Origin: Isochrysis galbana
Taxonomy: Eukaryota > Haptophyta > Isochrysidales > Isochrysidaceae
DNA length: 64,000 nucleotides
Assembly: GCA_018136815.1 (NCBI GenBank)
Contig: CM030935.1
Span: 2,330,192 to 2,394,191 of the forward strand
Direction: 5' to 3'
Under the pieces are notes generated by a model. That model worked only from the letters and a program-made list of their open reading frames with translations. It was not told where the DNA came from and ran no database searches. This document shows, piece by piece, positions 8,790 to 18,078 of this stretch. The number at the start of each line of letters is the position of its first letter. Positions within the stretch are counted from its first letter, which is position 1. The position numbers and the translations under genes are program-made.

Positions 8790-10181
8790 TCCGAGTGATT
8801 CACACGCGCATAGACAGACTATACACCCCCATGACCCAATCACGTATAAACTGGCAGCGGGTAGGCCCGCACCCGACGCTTTTCACGGGCAAAGGCGCCT
8901 CGGATCACCTACCCCTGATCGGGAGTTTCGAGTTCGTCGGATATAACGAAGGCCGGGTATACGACATACGCATAAACGGTGACCTCTTCGAGAAGGAAGA
9001 CACCCAAAGGGTACTCAATCATCTGTGGAAGGGGCATATCACGGCAGACACGCCGGACGACAAACTCGAAGAAGCATGGGCAAATGCCAAAAAGGCAGTG
9101 GCAACATACCTACTGTGGGCGACCCGACAAGGGGAAGACCACAAAGCAATTACGAAAGCCATCGACGAACTGGCTCTCCTCGGAATAACACTGAACGACG
9201 AAGAGCCAAACCCCGAAAAACTAGAGAGGATGAAAGCACTCAACCACGAGATCACGGAACTGCGTCGACGGTCCAAGCCGTCAAACAAACAATGCTATGA
9301 TGCCCTGAAAAATGAAGAGAGGATGACCAAAGAATTCTTCACCAAATTCAAATCCAAAACGTCGAACAGCGCGATACCCGAGCTATTCGTCACGAGGGAC
9401 TGGGACGCCCCGGGCGACGACACGAGACCCACAGTGACCTCTGACAACGATATACGAAGGGAGCTGCGAAGATACTACGTATGGCTGTACCAAGAGCGTA
9501 CGGCGGCTAGAGACCGGGCGCTAGAAGACGCGCTGGAGGCGCAACCCATGACAGCACGAGACAGCGCGACGCTGGAGGGACAGATAACGATAGAAGAATT
9601 GACCCGCGCCATAGGCGAAATAGGCAACGGCAAAAGCGCAGGGCCAGATGCTCTGCCGGCCGAATTTTACAAAAATTACATGGGACTGGTGAAACACGAC
9701 TTTCTAAGGGTCTTGAACTACGCCTTGGCCATAGGGCAACTGAGTGTATCTATGAGAGAGGGAGATATCATACTGCTATATAAAAAAGGAGACACACGGG
9801 ACCCGAGAAACTATAGGCCGATAACGCTACTACAAAGCGACTACAAAATTCTAGCCAAGATCTTAACGAACAGATTAAAACAAGTAATAGGGCACATAAT
9901 ATCCAAAGACCAACTGGGTTTCGTCCCCAAAAGACTCATTGGAGAGGCCACGCACCTCCTCCAACTTACGCAGGCGTATCTGGACGAAACGGGAGAGCCC
10001 GGAATCATGCTAGCGCTGGACTTGGAGAAAGCCTTCGACAGAGTGAACTGGGGGTTCTATCACATCGCACTCGAGAAGCTAAAGTTCGGACGCGACTTTC
10101 AAAAATATGCGCGAACCCTCACCAACTCGGACGCCAAACCAATCAGGTACATAAAAACGAACGGGGGAAGAAGCTTCCCTT
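8790..10181 (+). pseudogene. LINE endonuclease end and N-terminal RT half
   Basis: The frame opens with RIDRLYTP and SDHLPL, the last motif of an AP-type endonuclease. A linker rich in charged residues follows, then the reverse-transcriptase fingers: GNGKSAGPDALPAEFYKN, NYRPITLLQSDYKILAKIL, DQLGFVPKRLIGEATHLLQL, and palm motif A with its first catalytic aspartate (LALDLEKAFDRVNW). The match ends after TNGGRSFP near 10181, immediately before where motif B should begin. The first ~20 codons of the frame upstream of RIDRLY are not LINE-like. Base composition is A-rich. Only the 3' part is lost as far as can be seen, which is unusual because LINE copies are normally truncated at the 5' end. Confidence 0.92.
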
Positions 10182-10199
10182 CCCTTTTAGCATAGCCAT

Positions 10200-10520
10200 C
10201 CACTCCACTCCCACCCCACCAGTCACAATGCTGGAGTCTTCTGCAACCTGCTATGCCTCACCGGGGGGGCCAGCATGGCTGCTGTGTAGGTGTAGGGTGT
10301 GGCCGGGGCCACGGGCTATGCGGCGCGACCGCGACCGGGGTCGCACTGTCTCACGCATCCTGCTCGGCCTCTGCTGCTGTTGGCGGACGCGGCCCCTTCT
10401 TACATGCTCGGCTTCGGGTGGACTGGGGGGCCTTCCTCGGCGAGGAGCCTAGAGGAGAGAAGAGCAGCGTCGGCGCGCTCCTTCGCAACCATCTGTAAGT
10501 ACTACTATAAAATTAGTTAG
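10200..10520 (-). repeat. Hairpin-headed G/C-rich repeat, family A, minus copy
   Basis: Shares the block AGCATGGCTGCTGTG..GTGTGGCCGGGGCCACGGGC..GTGGCGCGACCG..GGGGTCGCAC with 37250-37330 and, inverted, with 43300-43365. Towards 10520 it reaches GCGCTCCTTCGCAACC and TATAAAATTAGTTAG, a degenerate form of the palindromic end seen in the other copies. It lies directly downstream of the truncated LINE half. Confidence 0.75.
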
Positions 10521-10802
10521 ATAAAATGAATTCAGTTGTGTATGTGTGCAGGCTAATAAAATAGTGAATTTGAAGCTCTCACTTCTCACATGCTATCTAT
10601 CACTAGCACGAGACCATACCCACACAGTAATAATAAACGCGAGTGACCGCGCGGGTGGGGGGATGCATAAATTTGCTGTAGGGTATGGACTCCTAGGCTA
10701 CTATGCAATTGCGCATGAGGGAGTGGGGATCTGAGAAGCTGAAGAACAATCATCAATCCCTTGCGAGCTGTAGGGCGTCGAGTGTAGATCTAGAGCTCGT
10801 CC
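10521..10802. other. Intergenic, no gene seen
   Basis: A/T-rich stretch forming the 3' flank of the minus-strand ARM-like gene. No motif recognised. Confidence 0.4.
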
Positions 10803-11888
10803 TCACCATGCATGCCTCGGCGCCACAGGCGGAGCATCGGAAATCGCAGCCGGCATCCTGTCCGACTGGACGACGGTGATTCCCACAGGCCCGCTTCGTT
10901 TTCGAATGTTCTCTTCGAGAGACCATGCACGGTCACGTTCTTCATCGGTGAGTGTACGTGGTATCCTTGTGGCACCGGTCATAGAGCCTCCTTTGCTGAC
11001 CGCATTTGCGGCAGCCGCTGCTTTAGCCAATGAGGCAGACATGCTAACTCTCTGAGGCCGCATTGTATGCTGCACCGATTCATTGCACAAGACATGCGAG
11101 GCTAGTTGGCCTGCCCCCGCGGAAACCTTAGTTGGCCGAACATTTTGTGACACTCTCAACTCTGCAAGAAGCCGCCTCAAGATAATAGAATCACTGGCAG
11201 CAAGTCCGTCAAGTGAAGCTGTGCTATCCCTGTCGGTGCGATGCAGGGGACAGCGCAGCAGAATGGACGCAAGCGCTTGGCGCGATTGTGCGGGGACACA
11301 ACGGATGTCACGCATGATGCCATTCGAGATGGCAAGAATCCAATGCCATGTCTCAGCATCTCGTAGAGCGCAGAGGGAATGGAGCAGCCCTATTACTCCG
11401 GCTCGGATCAGCGACGGGATGAGCGCGGGCAGCTCTGCGGCAACGGCTAGGATGGGCAGGCCATGAGCCCTCAACGATGCATCTTGGGCTCGCAGAATAC
11501 CCACCAAAACTGCAAGTGTGCCCGACTTGTCGAGGTCTCTGCAACCCCCCGTGTCAAGAACGAGCCATTGGACGAGTTGCAGCACCAGTGCACCAAGTGC
11601 GTCACCCTGCATCAGCAGGTCGCAGACAGCGTCCCATAGAGCTGCCGTGCGCACCTTCCCAGCCAGCCCAACTGCCTGTGCACGTGAGGTACATGCGGCG
11701 AACCGGCCACTCAGCCGATGCGCCGCAGCCACCCGGTCACGGGTTGCCGCAGTGGCGTCGGTGAGGACAGCAATCAGCTCCGACTCGTCCCCACCCAGCT
11801 GACGCAGGCGCGTCGCAGCAGCCTCCTCCCCGATCCGTAGCTCTGGTGCTGTCCTGCCGCCGCGCGCAGCTGAACGGCCGCCGGACAT
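10803..11888 (-). CDS. ARM/HEAT-like helical-repeat protein (361 aa)
   Basis: A single long frame, read from the Met at 11888 (MSGGRSAARGG). An in-frame Met at 11957 would add 23 residues that look untranslated. The body consists of short amphipathic helices rich in Leu and Ala (LVLQLVQWLVLDTGG, AVLVGILRAQDASLRAHGLP, IPSLIRAGVIGLLHSLCALR), the pattern of armadillo-type repeats, spanning roughly residues 40-230. The C-terminus is Ser/Ala-rich and ends with DEERDRAWSLEENIRKRSGP. No intron is evident. The general fold is inferred from the helix pattern; no specific family, partner or function can be named. Codon use matches the host G/C-rich genes. Confidence 0.62.
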   Translation of the reverse strand: MSGGRSAARGGRTAPELRIGEEAAATRLRQLGGDESELIAVLTDATAATRDRVAAAHRLSGRFAACTSRAQAVGLAGKVRTAALWDAVCDLLMQGDALGALVLQLVQWLVLDTGGCRDLDKSGTLAVLVGILRAQDASLRAHGLPILAVAAELPALIPSLIRAGVIGLLHSLCALRDAETWHWILAISNGIMRDIRCVPAQSRQALASILLRCPLHRTDRDSTASLDGLAASDSIILRRLLAELRVSQNVRPTKVSAGAGQLASHVLCNESVQHTMRPQRVSMSASLAKAAAAANAVSKGGSMTGATRIPRTLTDEERDRAWSLEENIRKRSGPVGITVVQSDRMPAAISDAPPVAPRHAW

Positions 11889-12002
11889 TCCTCTGCTACA
11901 CGCTTGCCTATTCACGGTGATCCCTCTGTCTGGAGTTTTGTAGTAGAAGGGACTCATAGTCTCACAGTCCCCATGTGCCTTGGTGTACGCTTAATAAAAA
12001 AA
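11889..12002. other. Short spacer between ARM-like gene and LINE tail
   Basis: Upstream region of the ARM-like gene, ending in AATAAAAAAA, where the inverted LINE tail starts. No recognisable promoter element. Confidence 0.4.
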
Positions 12003-13345
12003 CATCTGAAGATTCTGGGCTACACACCTACTAGTTACGGGACTTCCCCTCGCTACTAATACCGCCCTTATCGTCCCTCCCTCCACCTCTTTCCCTGCCC
12101 CCCTTCTTTCCTTTTTCTTCGGTTTCCGGGTTCCGGTTCCGGGGTCCGGCCTTGGTCCTTAGTATTGGTACATTGGTACACTACCTAAGGCCTGGTTCGG
12201 AGTGTGGGGTCCGGGCAGGCCTTTTGAGTTTTTGCTTTTGTCGTGCGTGCCCACCCGGTCACGAGTTGAGTGTTCAGGTTCTGTCGGGCTCGTGGCGTCC
12301 CTAGTGGTCACCTTGTTCGTTTTGTCTATAATGGCATAATGGCTCATTCGCCTCTGCTGTTTCGTTGCCCTTTGGTCTTTGGTCTCCTCGACAGCGTGTG
12401 GTATCCTCAGCTTGGTGGCTAGCTCCACCAGCTCCTCGCTGGGTCTAAGCCCACCCTTGTCGTTCATAGTGAAAACGGGTCTCAAATCGCTTATGTCTAT
12501 CCTTTTTTTGTGGGTTGTCGTCCCCTCTCCCCATTCCCGCTTGGGCAGTTGTTGCCTGCGAGTCGGTGTCGTGCGCGAAAAGTAGTGCTTTGCTTAGCGT
12601 GACGTATCTCTCTATTATTCTCATCAGTAATGATTCTTCCGAGAAAGCCACACCGTCGTAATGTATCCTATAGAAGTCTGTAATGATGTACCTCCATGCT
12701 AGTAAATATAGTGTGTAGAGCGCCTTTGGGGCGTCACCTTCACCTTTCGGAAATATGAATAAGTTGTCGATAATAGCCCCAGATGCGTGGGGCCCCTTTT
12801 CTGGAGCGCTCTTTAAAGGGATTTCGGGGTGTTTTATCCATTGTAATCTACGCCCGGTACGTGCGTTTGTCCACATTATTCTGTCTACGGATCTCTTTAC
12901 CGCCGCGTGGAACGACCTTGGGGCCGCTAGCTAGTGTTTGTAGCCAGTATCTGGGGATAGATAGGGATAGAGTATATGAGAAAGTTGGTTCCTTTCGTTT
13001 TGCAGTGTATAGATAGGTTGCTCGTGATCGGTGCGTATATGGTGGTTCTCTTTTCTATTTCATCGGTGCGTATATGGCCTGGGGCCCTCCCAGGGGCCAG
13101 GGGACTCCTACTCCTAGGATGGTTGCATATTCGCTCCTTTTCAGCAATTTATATCTTTCTTTGAAATCTAGCGGGCGGGCGCTTCCTCTTCAGAGAGCCC
13201 ATTCTAAGTCCCTCAAACTTTTGGTCGTTGTTAGGCTTGCCACATGAGGCCGCCGCGTATCCTTTCTACCCATCTGAGGGAGCGTGCTAGGCTGCAATAG
13301 TCAGCCGCTAAGAGTTGTGTGTCGTCGGCAAACTCTCAGCTGCCC
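12003..13345 (-). pseudogene. Degenerate LINE copy, RT motif C to 3' tail, minus strand
   Basis: Reading the minus strand from about 13345, the catalytic motif appears as EFADDTQLLAADYCSLARSL, followed after frameshifts by YATILGV, LAAPRSFHAAVKRSVDRIMW and GRRLQWIKHPEIPLKSAPEK. These align with LAAPKWFHNRVQRAADKILW of the copy at 3902-5248. A post-zinc-knuckle stretch follows (ALYTLYLLAWRYIITDFYRI) and a C-terminal GGLRPSEELVELATKLRIPH segment. The 3' untranslated end contains the block shared with 14400-14575 and 20290-20460, and stops at 12003 with AGCCCAGAATCTTCAGATG plus a T-run. The copy is 5'-truncated, frameshifted in several places and shows an internal deletion. It represents a diverged subfamily. 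Confidence 0.85.
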
Positions 13346-14099
13346 ACTGGAGGTCGACGGACGCCGCGTCGGCTCCGCGGTCTACGGTTTTCCTTGACTT
13401 CTATGTGAAGTATTGCCAAGACCTTGGTTTGCGCCTTCGCTGTGCGAGCTCCGCGTGCCTGGAGCGCTTTCGTTGCGCCGTGCGCCGTCGCGCGTCGTTA
13501 ATTAGCAGTATGGATTGATGTCCATTACTCATTACCGCCTGCCAAGCCCACCACCCAGCGGCAGAAGATGATATCTGGTCTGGGTGGTGGGTCCCGCGTC
13601 CCGCCAGATGCGCTGTGAGGCGTTCTGGCAGGATCTTGGGCTTTCCTCCTCGCCGCGGCGTAGTGCGCCACGCACGACGAGGCCCGTCCGGAGGCCGCCC
13701 ACGGGCCTCGCCTCATCGATCAGCGCCGGATCTGGCACTGTCAGAGAGAGGAGGGCCGCGAAGGCAGCCTCAACGCAAAGGCTCGTCAGCCACGCGTGGA
13801 CGGCCGCGTCGGTGAGCTGGTCTTGGTTCTCGATGCCGAGTTCGAGTGAGCGCGAATCCTGCGAGGGGCGGGTCGGGATGGTCGGGGCGGGGTATTTGGT
13901 AACCAGGGTAGCCGCGTGCGCGCGCTGTGAGGAGCTGGGTCTGGGTGGGCTGCGCGGGCAATGACGCCAGAGGATCAGAGGGCGGTCGGACTGTCGGCAG
14001 CCCGACACGGCGCTGCATCGGGCGGGAATCAAATACCGAAGCATGTAGCTTAGATATAGAGGAACAGATCCCCCCGCGGGCGCGAGCGCCAATTCTTTA
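13346..14099. other. No gene; short repeat shared with 58370-58445
   Basis: The segment around 13855-13895, read on the minus strand (GACCATCCCGACCCGCCCCT then CGCAGGATTCGC), is nearly the same as 58385-58420 on the plus strand. An open minus-strand frame (13532-14350) covers the region but spans at least two repeat types, so I do not regard it as a gene. Confidence 0.5.
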
Positions 14100-14290
14100 C
14101 GGGTAGAGCGTGAGCGCGCGTGACGGAGGGGGGGGGGGGAGAGGGGGGGCGAATCGCACCATTTCTTTGCGAACATCATCGTAGTGGCAGGTGGCCCCCC
14201 CTGGAGGTTTTTATTGGGCATCGCGCCACGGTCAGAAAATGCAGCCCAACCCTTACTAGCAGTTAAAAAGCTTCTGTTTGACCGCTCTAA
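14100..14290 (-). repeat. Dispersed repeat R, minus copy
   Basis: On the minus strand it reads TAGAGCGGTCAAACAGAAGC, TTTTTAACTGCTAGTAAGGG, TTGGGCTGCATTTTCTGACC, then AATAAAAACCTCCAGGGGGG and a C-run. The same order occurs at 16996-17087 (+), 57973-58150 (+) and, more diverged, 26740-26905 (-). CGGTCAAA near the start can pair with TTTGACCG about 50 bp on in the 16996 copy. A LINE tail begins immediately next to it. Confidence 0.8.
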
Positions 14291-14576
14291 CATAGCGAGC
14301 AACACCCACCACATCCGGAAACTCAAATCCCAGAGAACGAACAAACGCAAACAGACAAGAAATCAACCCAACACAAAAGGTCTGCCCAGAATACAAGCTT
14401 TGAACCGGGCCCATGGTAGTGCACCTGCACCCGGGCCGCACCCTGGAAACCGATGAAAAAGGAACGCAAGGGGGGAAGGGGAAGGGAGGAGTGAAAGAAG
14501 GGAATTGAGGGCGATGTCGATGGGGAGGTAGTGCATACCCAGATGGTAGTAGGTGTAAGCCCAGAATCTTCAGATG
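14291..14576 (+). mobile_element. LINE 3' untranslated end, plus copy
   Basis: Contains the shared blocks AACACAAAAGGTCTGCCCAG, CCATGGTAGTGCACCTGCAC, GAGGGCGATGTCGATGGGGA and the terminal GTAGGTGTAAGCCCAGAATC-TTCAGATGA. Homologous blocks occur in the same order at 20220-20465, 16560-16968 and, inverted, 12003-12240 and 42947-43271. It is a strongly 5'-truncated LINE insertion without coding capacity. Confidence 0.85.
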
Positions 14577-14671
14577 ATTTGTAACGTGCAGGCCAAAATG
14601 GCGAGGACAAGGGCAAGACTTGCCGGAGAACAGTTGCCAAGATTGCCAAAATTCTCTCATCTCAATCAAAA

Positions 14672-15757
14672 TCAGGGACATCCATTCTTCGCGGTCTCTG
14701 TGATGACACTCCACACTCCAACTGGAATCGGCAGTGTCCCCTGCTTCTGCCGCTCAGCAGCGATTTTCGCTGAAGATTCGCCAGGAAGTCGAATCGATGG
14801 CCCGGATGCCTTGACTGTCTGGAGAATGGATGCAGCCTTTGATTCAAAGTCATCAACAAGCCCTGACGGTTTGATCGCGATCATCAGGTGCCCCCAGCTC
14901 TTGGCGGCCTTTTTCGAATCGCATTGGCCAAGGACAGCGGCACCCGGCAGGGCGCCGGCGAGGAGCTCGACGATGAGGGATAGCCCCGCGCCCTTGTGGC
15001 CACCGAATGTTGCAATAGCTCCACCTTCAAGTGCGTGTGCTGCACTAGTCGTCCACTTGCCATCAGGGTCATAGGCCACACCAGGGGGCAAAGGCTCTCC
15101 CTTGGCCTTGGCCGTTAAGACACCAAAGAGAGCGATGGCCGACGTGGCCATGTCAAAAGTGAGAGGAGGTCCGGCAGCGTTTGGAACACCAACAGCGATT
15201 GGATTGGTTCCAAAGACTGCCTTGCCTCCTGCGGCAGCCGCAACAAATTCTGGTGAATTTGCAAGACAGATACCGATGACACCCTTCGTCGCCATCCTGT
15301 TCGCATAGAATCCAAGCTGGCCTGAGGAGGTTGAGGTGTTGTACGACCCGACGACAGAGATAACTGGAGCATTTTCGCCTGTGACCTTCTCTGAAGCGAG
15401 GTCGCATGCAGTAATGGCCGCAAGCATGCCAGGACTTTGGTTGCCATTGACCACCGCGGAGGAGGCGCTATCGCGCTCGATTGTTGGGCTTTTGGCACCC
15501 GGAGCTGGCGCCATGAGCGCCGGCTGGTACATCTTGACGAGGCCCTGGTTGTTGCCACATAGCTCTGCGCCCACCATGATGTCCGCCTGCAGGCTCGCAT
15601 CACGGTCTCCCCAACCAAGCTTGGCGAGGGCCGCGGCTGTCGTCGCTCGCGCCTCCTCAATGGGCACGTGGACTACCTTGGCAGCGGTGCAACGCGAGCG
15701 CGTCCAGCCCAGCCGGCCCGTCAAACGAGGTATCGCACGGCCCGCGGCGGCGGACAT
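14672..15757 (-). CDS. Malate/L-lactate dehydrogenase family oxidoreductase (Ldh2), 361 aa
   Basis: An uninterrupted frame starting MSAAAGRAIPRLTGRLGWTR, an Arg/Ser-rich leader suited to a mitochondrial or plastid targeting peptide (about residues 1-30). The family blocks follow: LGFYANRMATKGVIGICLAN, VFGTNPIAVGVP, LTFDMATSAIA and FGGHKGAGLSLIVELLAGAL. This family uses NAD(P)H to reduce or oxidise 2-oxo acid/2-hydroxy acid pairs such as malate, lactate, ureidoglycolate, sulfolactate or cyclic imino acids, so the substrate cannot be inferred. Where most bacterial members have a D-S-H-G catalytic motif, this protein reads CGNNQGLVKMY, with no His. The fold is unrelated to the classical L-lactate/malate dehydrogenase. 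A bacterial or organellar origin is plausible, but base composition matches the neighbours. Confidence 0.92.
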   Translation of the reverse strand: MSAAAGRAIPRLTGRLGWTRSRCTAAKVVHVPIEEARATTAAALAKLGWGDRDASLQADIMVGAELCGNNQGLVKMYQPALMAPAPGAKSPTIERDSASSAVVNGNQSPGMLAAITACDLASEKVTGENAPVISVVGSYNTSTSSGQLGFYANRMATKGVIGICLANSPEFVAAAAGGKAVFGTNPIAVGVPNAAGPPLTFDMATSAIALFGVLTAKAKGEPLPPGVAYDPDGKWTTSAAHALEGGAIATFGGHKGAGLSLIVELLAGALPGAAVLGQCDSKKAAKSWGHLMIAIKPSGLVDDFESKAASILQTVKASGPSIRLPGESSAKIAAERQKQGTLPIPVGVWSVITETAKNGCP

Positions 15758-15879
15758 CTTCTGGTTGCTCGTCGGGTTTCGGTCCGTCGTCGGTTTGGTA
15801 GGCCGGCAGTAAGAGTTTTATTCATAGCAACTACTACTTGGACAGTATGACTTTATTTCTGCGGGATCGTAGACAGTTG

Positions 15880-16062
15880 CTAGACAGTTGCATCGTCGGC
15901 AACCGAGCCCCTACCGCGCGATGGGGGTTCGACAACGTGTGCGATCCCTAGTTCCGAGGCGATGGTCTCAATCTCTACGCTCGGGATCAGGCGCCCCTTC
16001 GAGAAGGCAGGATTGATAACATCGAAAATCTCACATTCACATTCATCATTCATCACCATCAT
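15880..16062 (-). pseudogene. LINE C-terminal coding remnant
   Basis: The minus strand reads NPAFSKGRLIPSVEIETIAS followed by ELGIAHVVEPPSRG. The second half aligns with LRPSEELVELATKLRIPHAV of the LINE copy at 12159-12485. The downstream block GGGGCTCGGTTGCCGACGAT (minus strand, 15887-15906) is shared with 61630-61665 and 55945-55970. Only about 60 codons survive. Confidence 0.55.
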
Positions 16063-16116
16063 TCATATTCATATTCATATTCATATTCATAGGTCATAGG
16101 TCATAGGTCATATCAA
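16063..16116. repeat. TTCATA / AGGTCAT microsatellite
   Basis: A run of TTCATA units passes into ATAGGTCATAGGTCATAGG. The same AGGTCATAGGTCATAGG recurs at 16971-16988 on the far side of the composite element 16117-16968, which may be its target-site duplication. Confidence 0.7.
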
Positions 16117-16968
16117 CTATCAGTAAAACTGATAGGGTCATGGGGGCCCCGTGCCCCCCTTCCTCCATCGCAGACACCCCCTGGGTGGGCCTGCACACTC
16201 AACCTCAGCCCCTGCCTGCTGGCAGGGGCTCAGCTGACATCACTCTGGCCCAAACCCTCGCCGAGCGCGCGCTGCGCGCCGCACGCACTCGCCTGCACTG
16301 GCCCTCGCTCGTACTGACCCCCACTCCACCACTGAGCCACAGACCACCTGAGCCGACAGGAAGGCACCCAGGGCCAGCGAGGCCAGCGAGGGAGAGGCAG
16401 GAGAGGCCAGGGGCCCAGCCCCAGCCTCCACTGCCCCCTGAGCTGGCCCAGCTGGCCCTCTGGGGGGACCCGAGGGGCCCCTCAGAGGGGGGCCATGGCG
16501 CGCGCAGGCATCGCACGCCCGTAGGAGAACGAAGAGAACGACGAAAAAAGCACGACAAAAAAACGACACGATCTGACACACAAAAAGGTAATACTCACGC
16601 CTGTTTACGGTATGTTTTCAGGCCGACACCTCGAGCGACATGCGAATGCCGCGAAAGCGCGGCGACACTTGAAAAAGACGCGAGAAGAGGGGGCCGAGAC
16701 CCCCCAGGGGCACGAAGTGTCACGAGCAACAGGCGTTTACGTTTGTTTTGCCACAGGAACACCACACCAGCAGGTCTGCCCCAGCCCACCCCCTGCACTT
16801 GGCCCGTTGTAGTGCACGCGGGCCCCCCCCCGATACCAAAGACAAAGGAATGAAGGGGGTAGTGTAAGGGAGTGAATAAACTGGGGTATAGGCGATGTCG
16901 TTAGTGAGTACCGTGAGTACGTGGACCCGTATAGCTAGCATGAGTAGCCCGAATCTTCAGATGTTTTA
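16117..16968 (+). mobile_element. Hairpin-headed element with a LINE 3' tail (non-autonomous)
   Basis: It starts with a perfect 7-bp hairpin, CTATCAG-TAAAA-CTGATAG (16117-16135), then GGGTCATGGGGGCCCCG. A G/C-rich body (16140-16500) shared with 18905-19370, 36690-36870 and inverted 52780-53260 follows. From about 16510 it changes into A-rich LINE 3' untranslated sequence (AACGACGAAAAAAGCACGAC ... GGGGGTAGTG ... GGCGATGTCG) and ends AGCCCGAATCTTCAGATG plus a T-run. AGGTCATAGGTCATAGG flanks both sides. A unit about 165 bp long at 16590-16775 interrupts the tail. No continuous coding region is present. This structure, a self-contained 5' head with a borrowed LINE tail, is what a SINE-like or deletion-derivative LINE parasite would show. 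Confidence 0.6.
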
Positions 16969-16995
16969 TAGGTCATAGGTCATAGGATCATAGGG

Positions 16996-17090
16996 CATTG
17001 CGGTCAAACAGGGGCTTTTTAACTACTAGTAAGGGTTGGGCTGCATTTTTTGACCGTGGCGCGATGCCCAATGAAAAAAAAACTTCTTAA
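16996..17090 (+). repeat. Dispersed repeat R, plus copy
   Basis: Reads GCGGTCAAACAGGGGCTTTT, AACTACTAGTAAGGGTTGGG, CTGCATTTTTTGACCGTGGC, GCGATGCCCAATG, then an A-run. See the copy at 14100-14290. After the A-run, TTCTTAACATTCTCGCCGCG and CGACTCTGCACAACATCCAT are shared with 41090-41140, defining a further small repeat. Confidence 0.8.
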
Positions 17091-17159
17091 CATTCTCGCC
17101 GCGCGCGCGACTCTGCACAACATCCATGCAGCGGCCAGGGAGTGCGGCTCGCGACCCGC

Positions 17160-17312
17160 GCCCACTGGGGGTCTGGGTGGTTGTGTTGAGTGCCCTGCTC
17201 ATGTCAAAAGGCAGAGCATGGGGATGACCGACAGGCCCCCCGGAGGGGAATCGGTGCCTGAGAGGGGGGACGCGAGGCGCCCCCCCATGCTGAACTAAGT
17301 ATAAACTTAGTT
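17160..17312 (-). repeat. Hairpin-headed repeat, short minus copy
   Basis: The end is the perfect palindrome AACTAAGTATAAACTTAGTT (17293-17312; 8-bp stem, ATAA loop). On the minus strand it is followed by CAGCATGGGGGGGCGCCTCG and a C-run, then GGGCCTGTCGGTCATCCCCA. The arrangement palindrome, ATGG, G-run, C-run repeats the layout of the other family members. The body is only about 130 bp. Confidence 0.7.
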
Positions 17313-17417
17313 GATCACGAGCCTTTTGAGAAGCTGACCCAAAAAATCCCTCCCCGCAAATGCGCACAGGCAACCCCCCAAGGAGGGGAGGGACAAGAAG
17401 ACGACCAAAAGTTCCAA

Positions 17418-17723
17418 ATGGACCACTCACAGATCATTTTGACGTACGTTCACCTCCACCTCCACGGACCGTGGAATCAAGATCAAGGACGAGGAGGCGT
17501 TCAACGCCTCAGCGCCATCGTGGCGCACCTCAATGCCCTTGAAGGCGTGGACCTCGAGCCCGACTTCATTGCGAAGAGCTCGGCGGGCCCATGGGAGGTC
17601 CTGGTCACGGCCGACTGCGCCCAACAATACAAGGCCAAGTTCAAGTTCAAGTACCAGGGCCAGGGCGTCGGCTCGCTCTTCGCGCTCCATGGGGCCGAGT
17701 CTTTTTCATTCAAGTTACTTTAG
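17418..17723 (+). CDS. Unrecognised reading frame (101 aa)
   Basis: ATG-initiated frame with balanced composition (IILTYVHLHLHGPW, QRLSAIVAHLNALEGVDLEP, WEVLVTADCAQQYKAKFKFK), which reads more like protein than the neighbouring repeats. No family is recognised, no intron partners are evident, and no paralogous copy exists in the window. It might be a small gene or a single exon of a degraded one. Confidence 0.3.
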   Translation: MDHSQIILTYVHLHLHGPWNQDQGRGGVQRLSAIVAHLNALEGVDLEPDFIAKSSAGPWEVLVTADCAQQYKAKFKFKYQGQGVGSLFALHGAESFSFKLL

Positions 17724-18078
17724 TGTTGAGAGACCTGCCGTATCATGATCATAGACAATCACAACGACAACGAGCACGCAAATCCAATCAAACACAATCA
17801 TGCGGGCAGCGTACGCATACACAAGAGTGAAAAGTCAAAGCGACACTTACCACTTAATGGTCACATTACTATCGGGCTATGTGTTTGTCATTGCATCAAG
17901 CCGTGACTTGAAGCGATGCCATTGCATGGAGCGGATGAATGCTGTCGTTGCGGCAGAATAGCCGTATGCGAGTGCTGGCAGCCCTGGAGAGTCAAGACAC
18001 CGCCCGGCTGAAGCGCGAAACACCCACCACAAAGGACAGCTGCTATTCTGTGTAGGCCTAATCCACAGCATTGCTTCT
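17724..18078. other. Intergenic, 3' flank of the ZZ/SEC-C gene
   Basis: No gene seen. The minus-strand frames across 17877-18127 are short and non-conserved. Confidence 0.4.

Noticed and set aside
10803..11957. Earlier start at 11957 for the ARM-like gene
   Set aside because: The extra 23 residues have untranslated-like composition; the internal Met at 11888 begins the Ser/Gly/Arg-rich start usual for host proteins. Not excluded.
13532..14350. 272-codon minus-strand frame
   Set aside because: It spans repeat R, a block shared with 58370-58445 and the start of a LINE tail; composition, not conservation, keeps it open.
16590..16625. GTAATACTC..TTTCAG and, at 19381, GTAAGT..TTTACAG as tiny introns or introner elements
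   Set aside because: The intervals are 23-40 bp, not inside any coding frame, and belong to a shared repeat.
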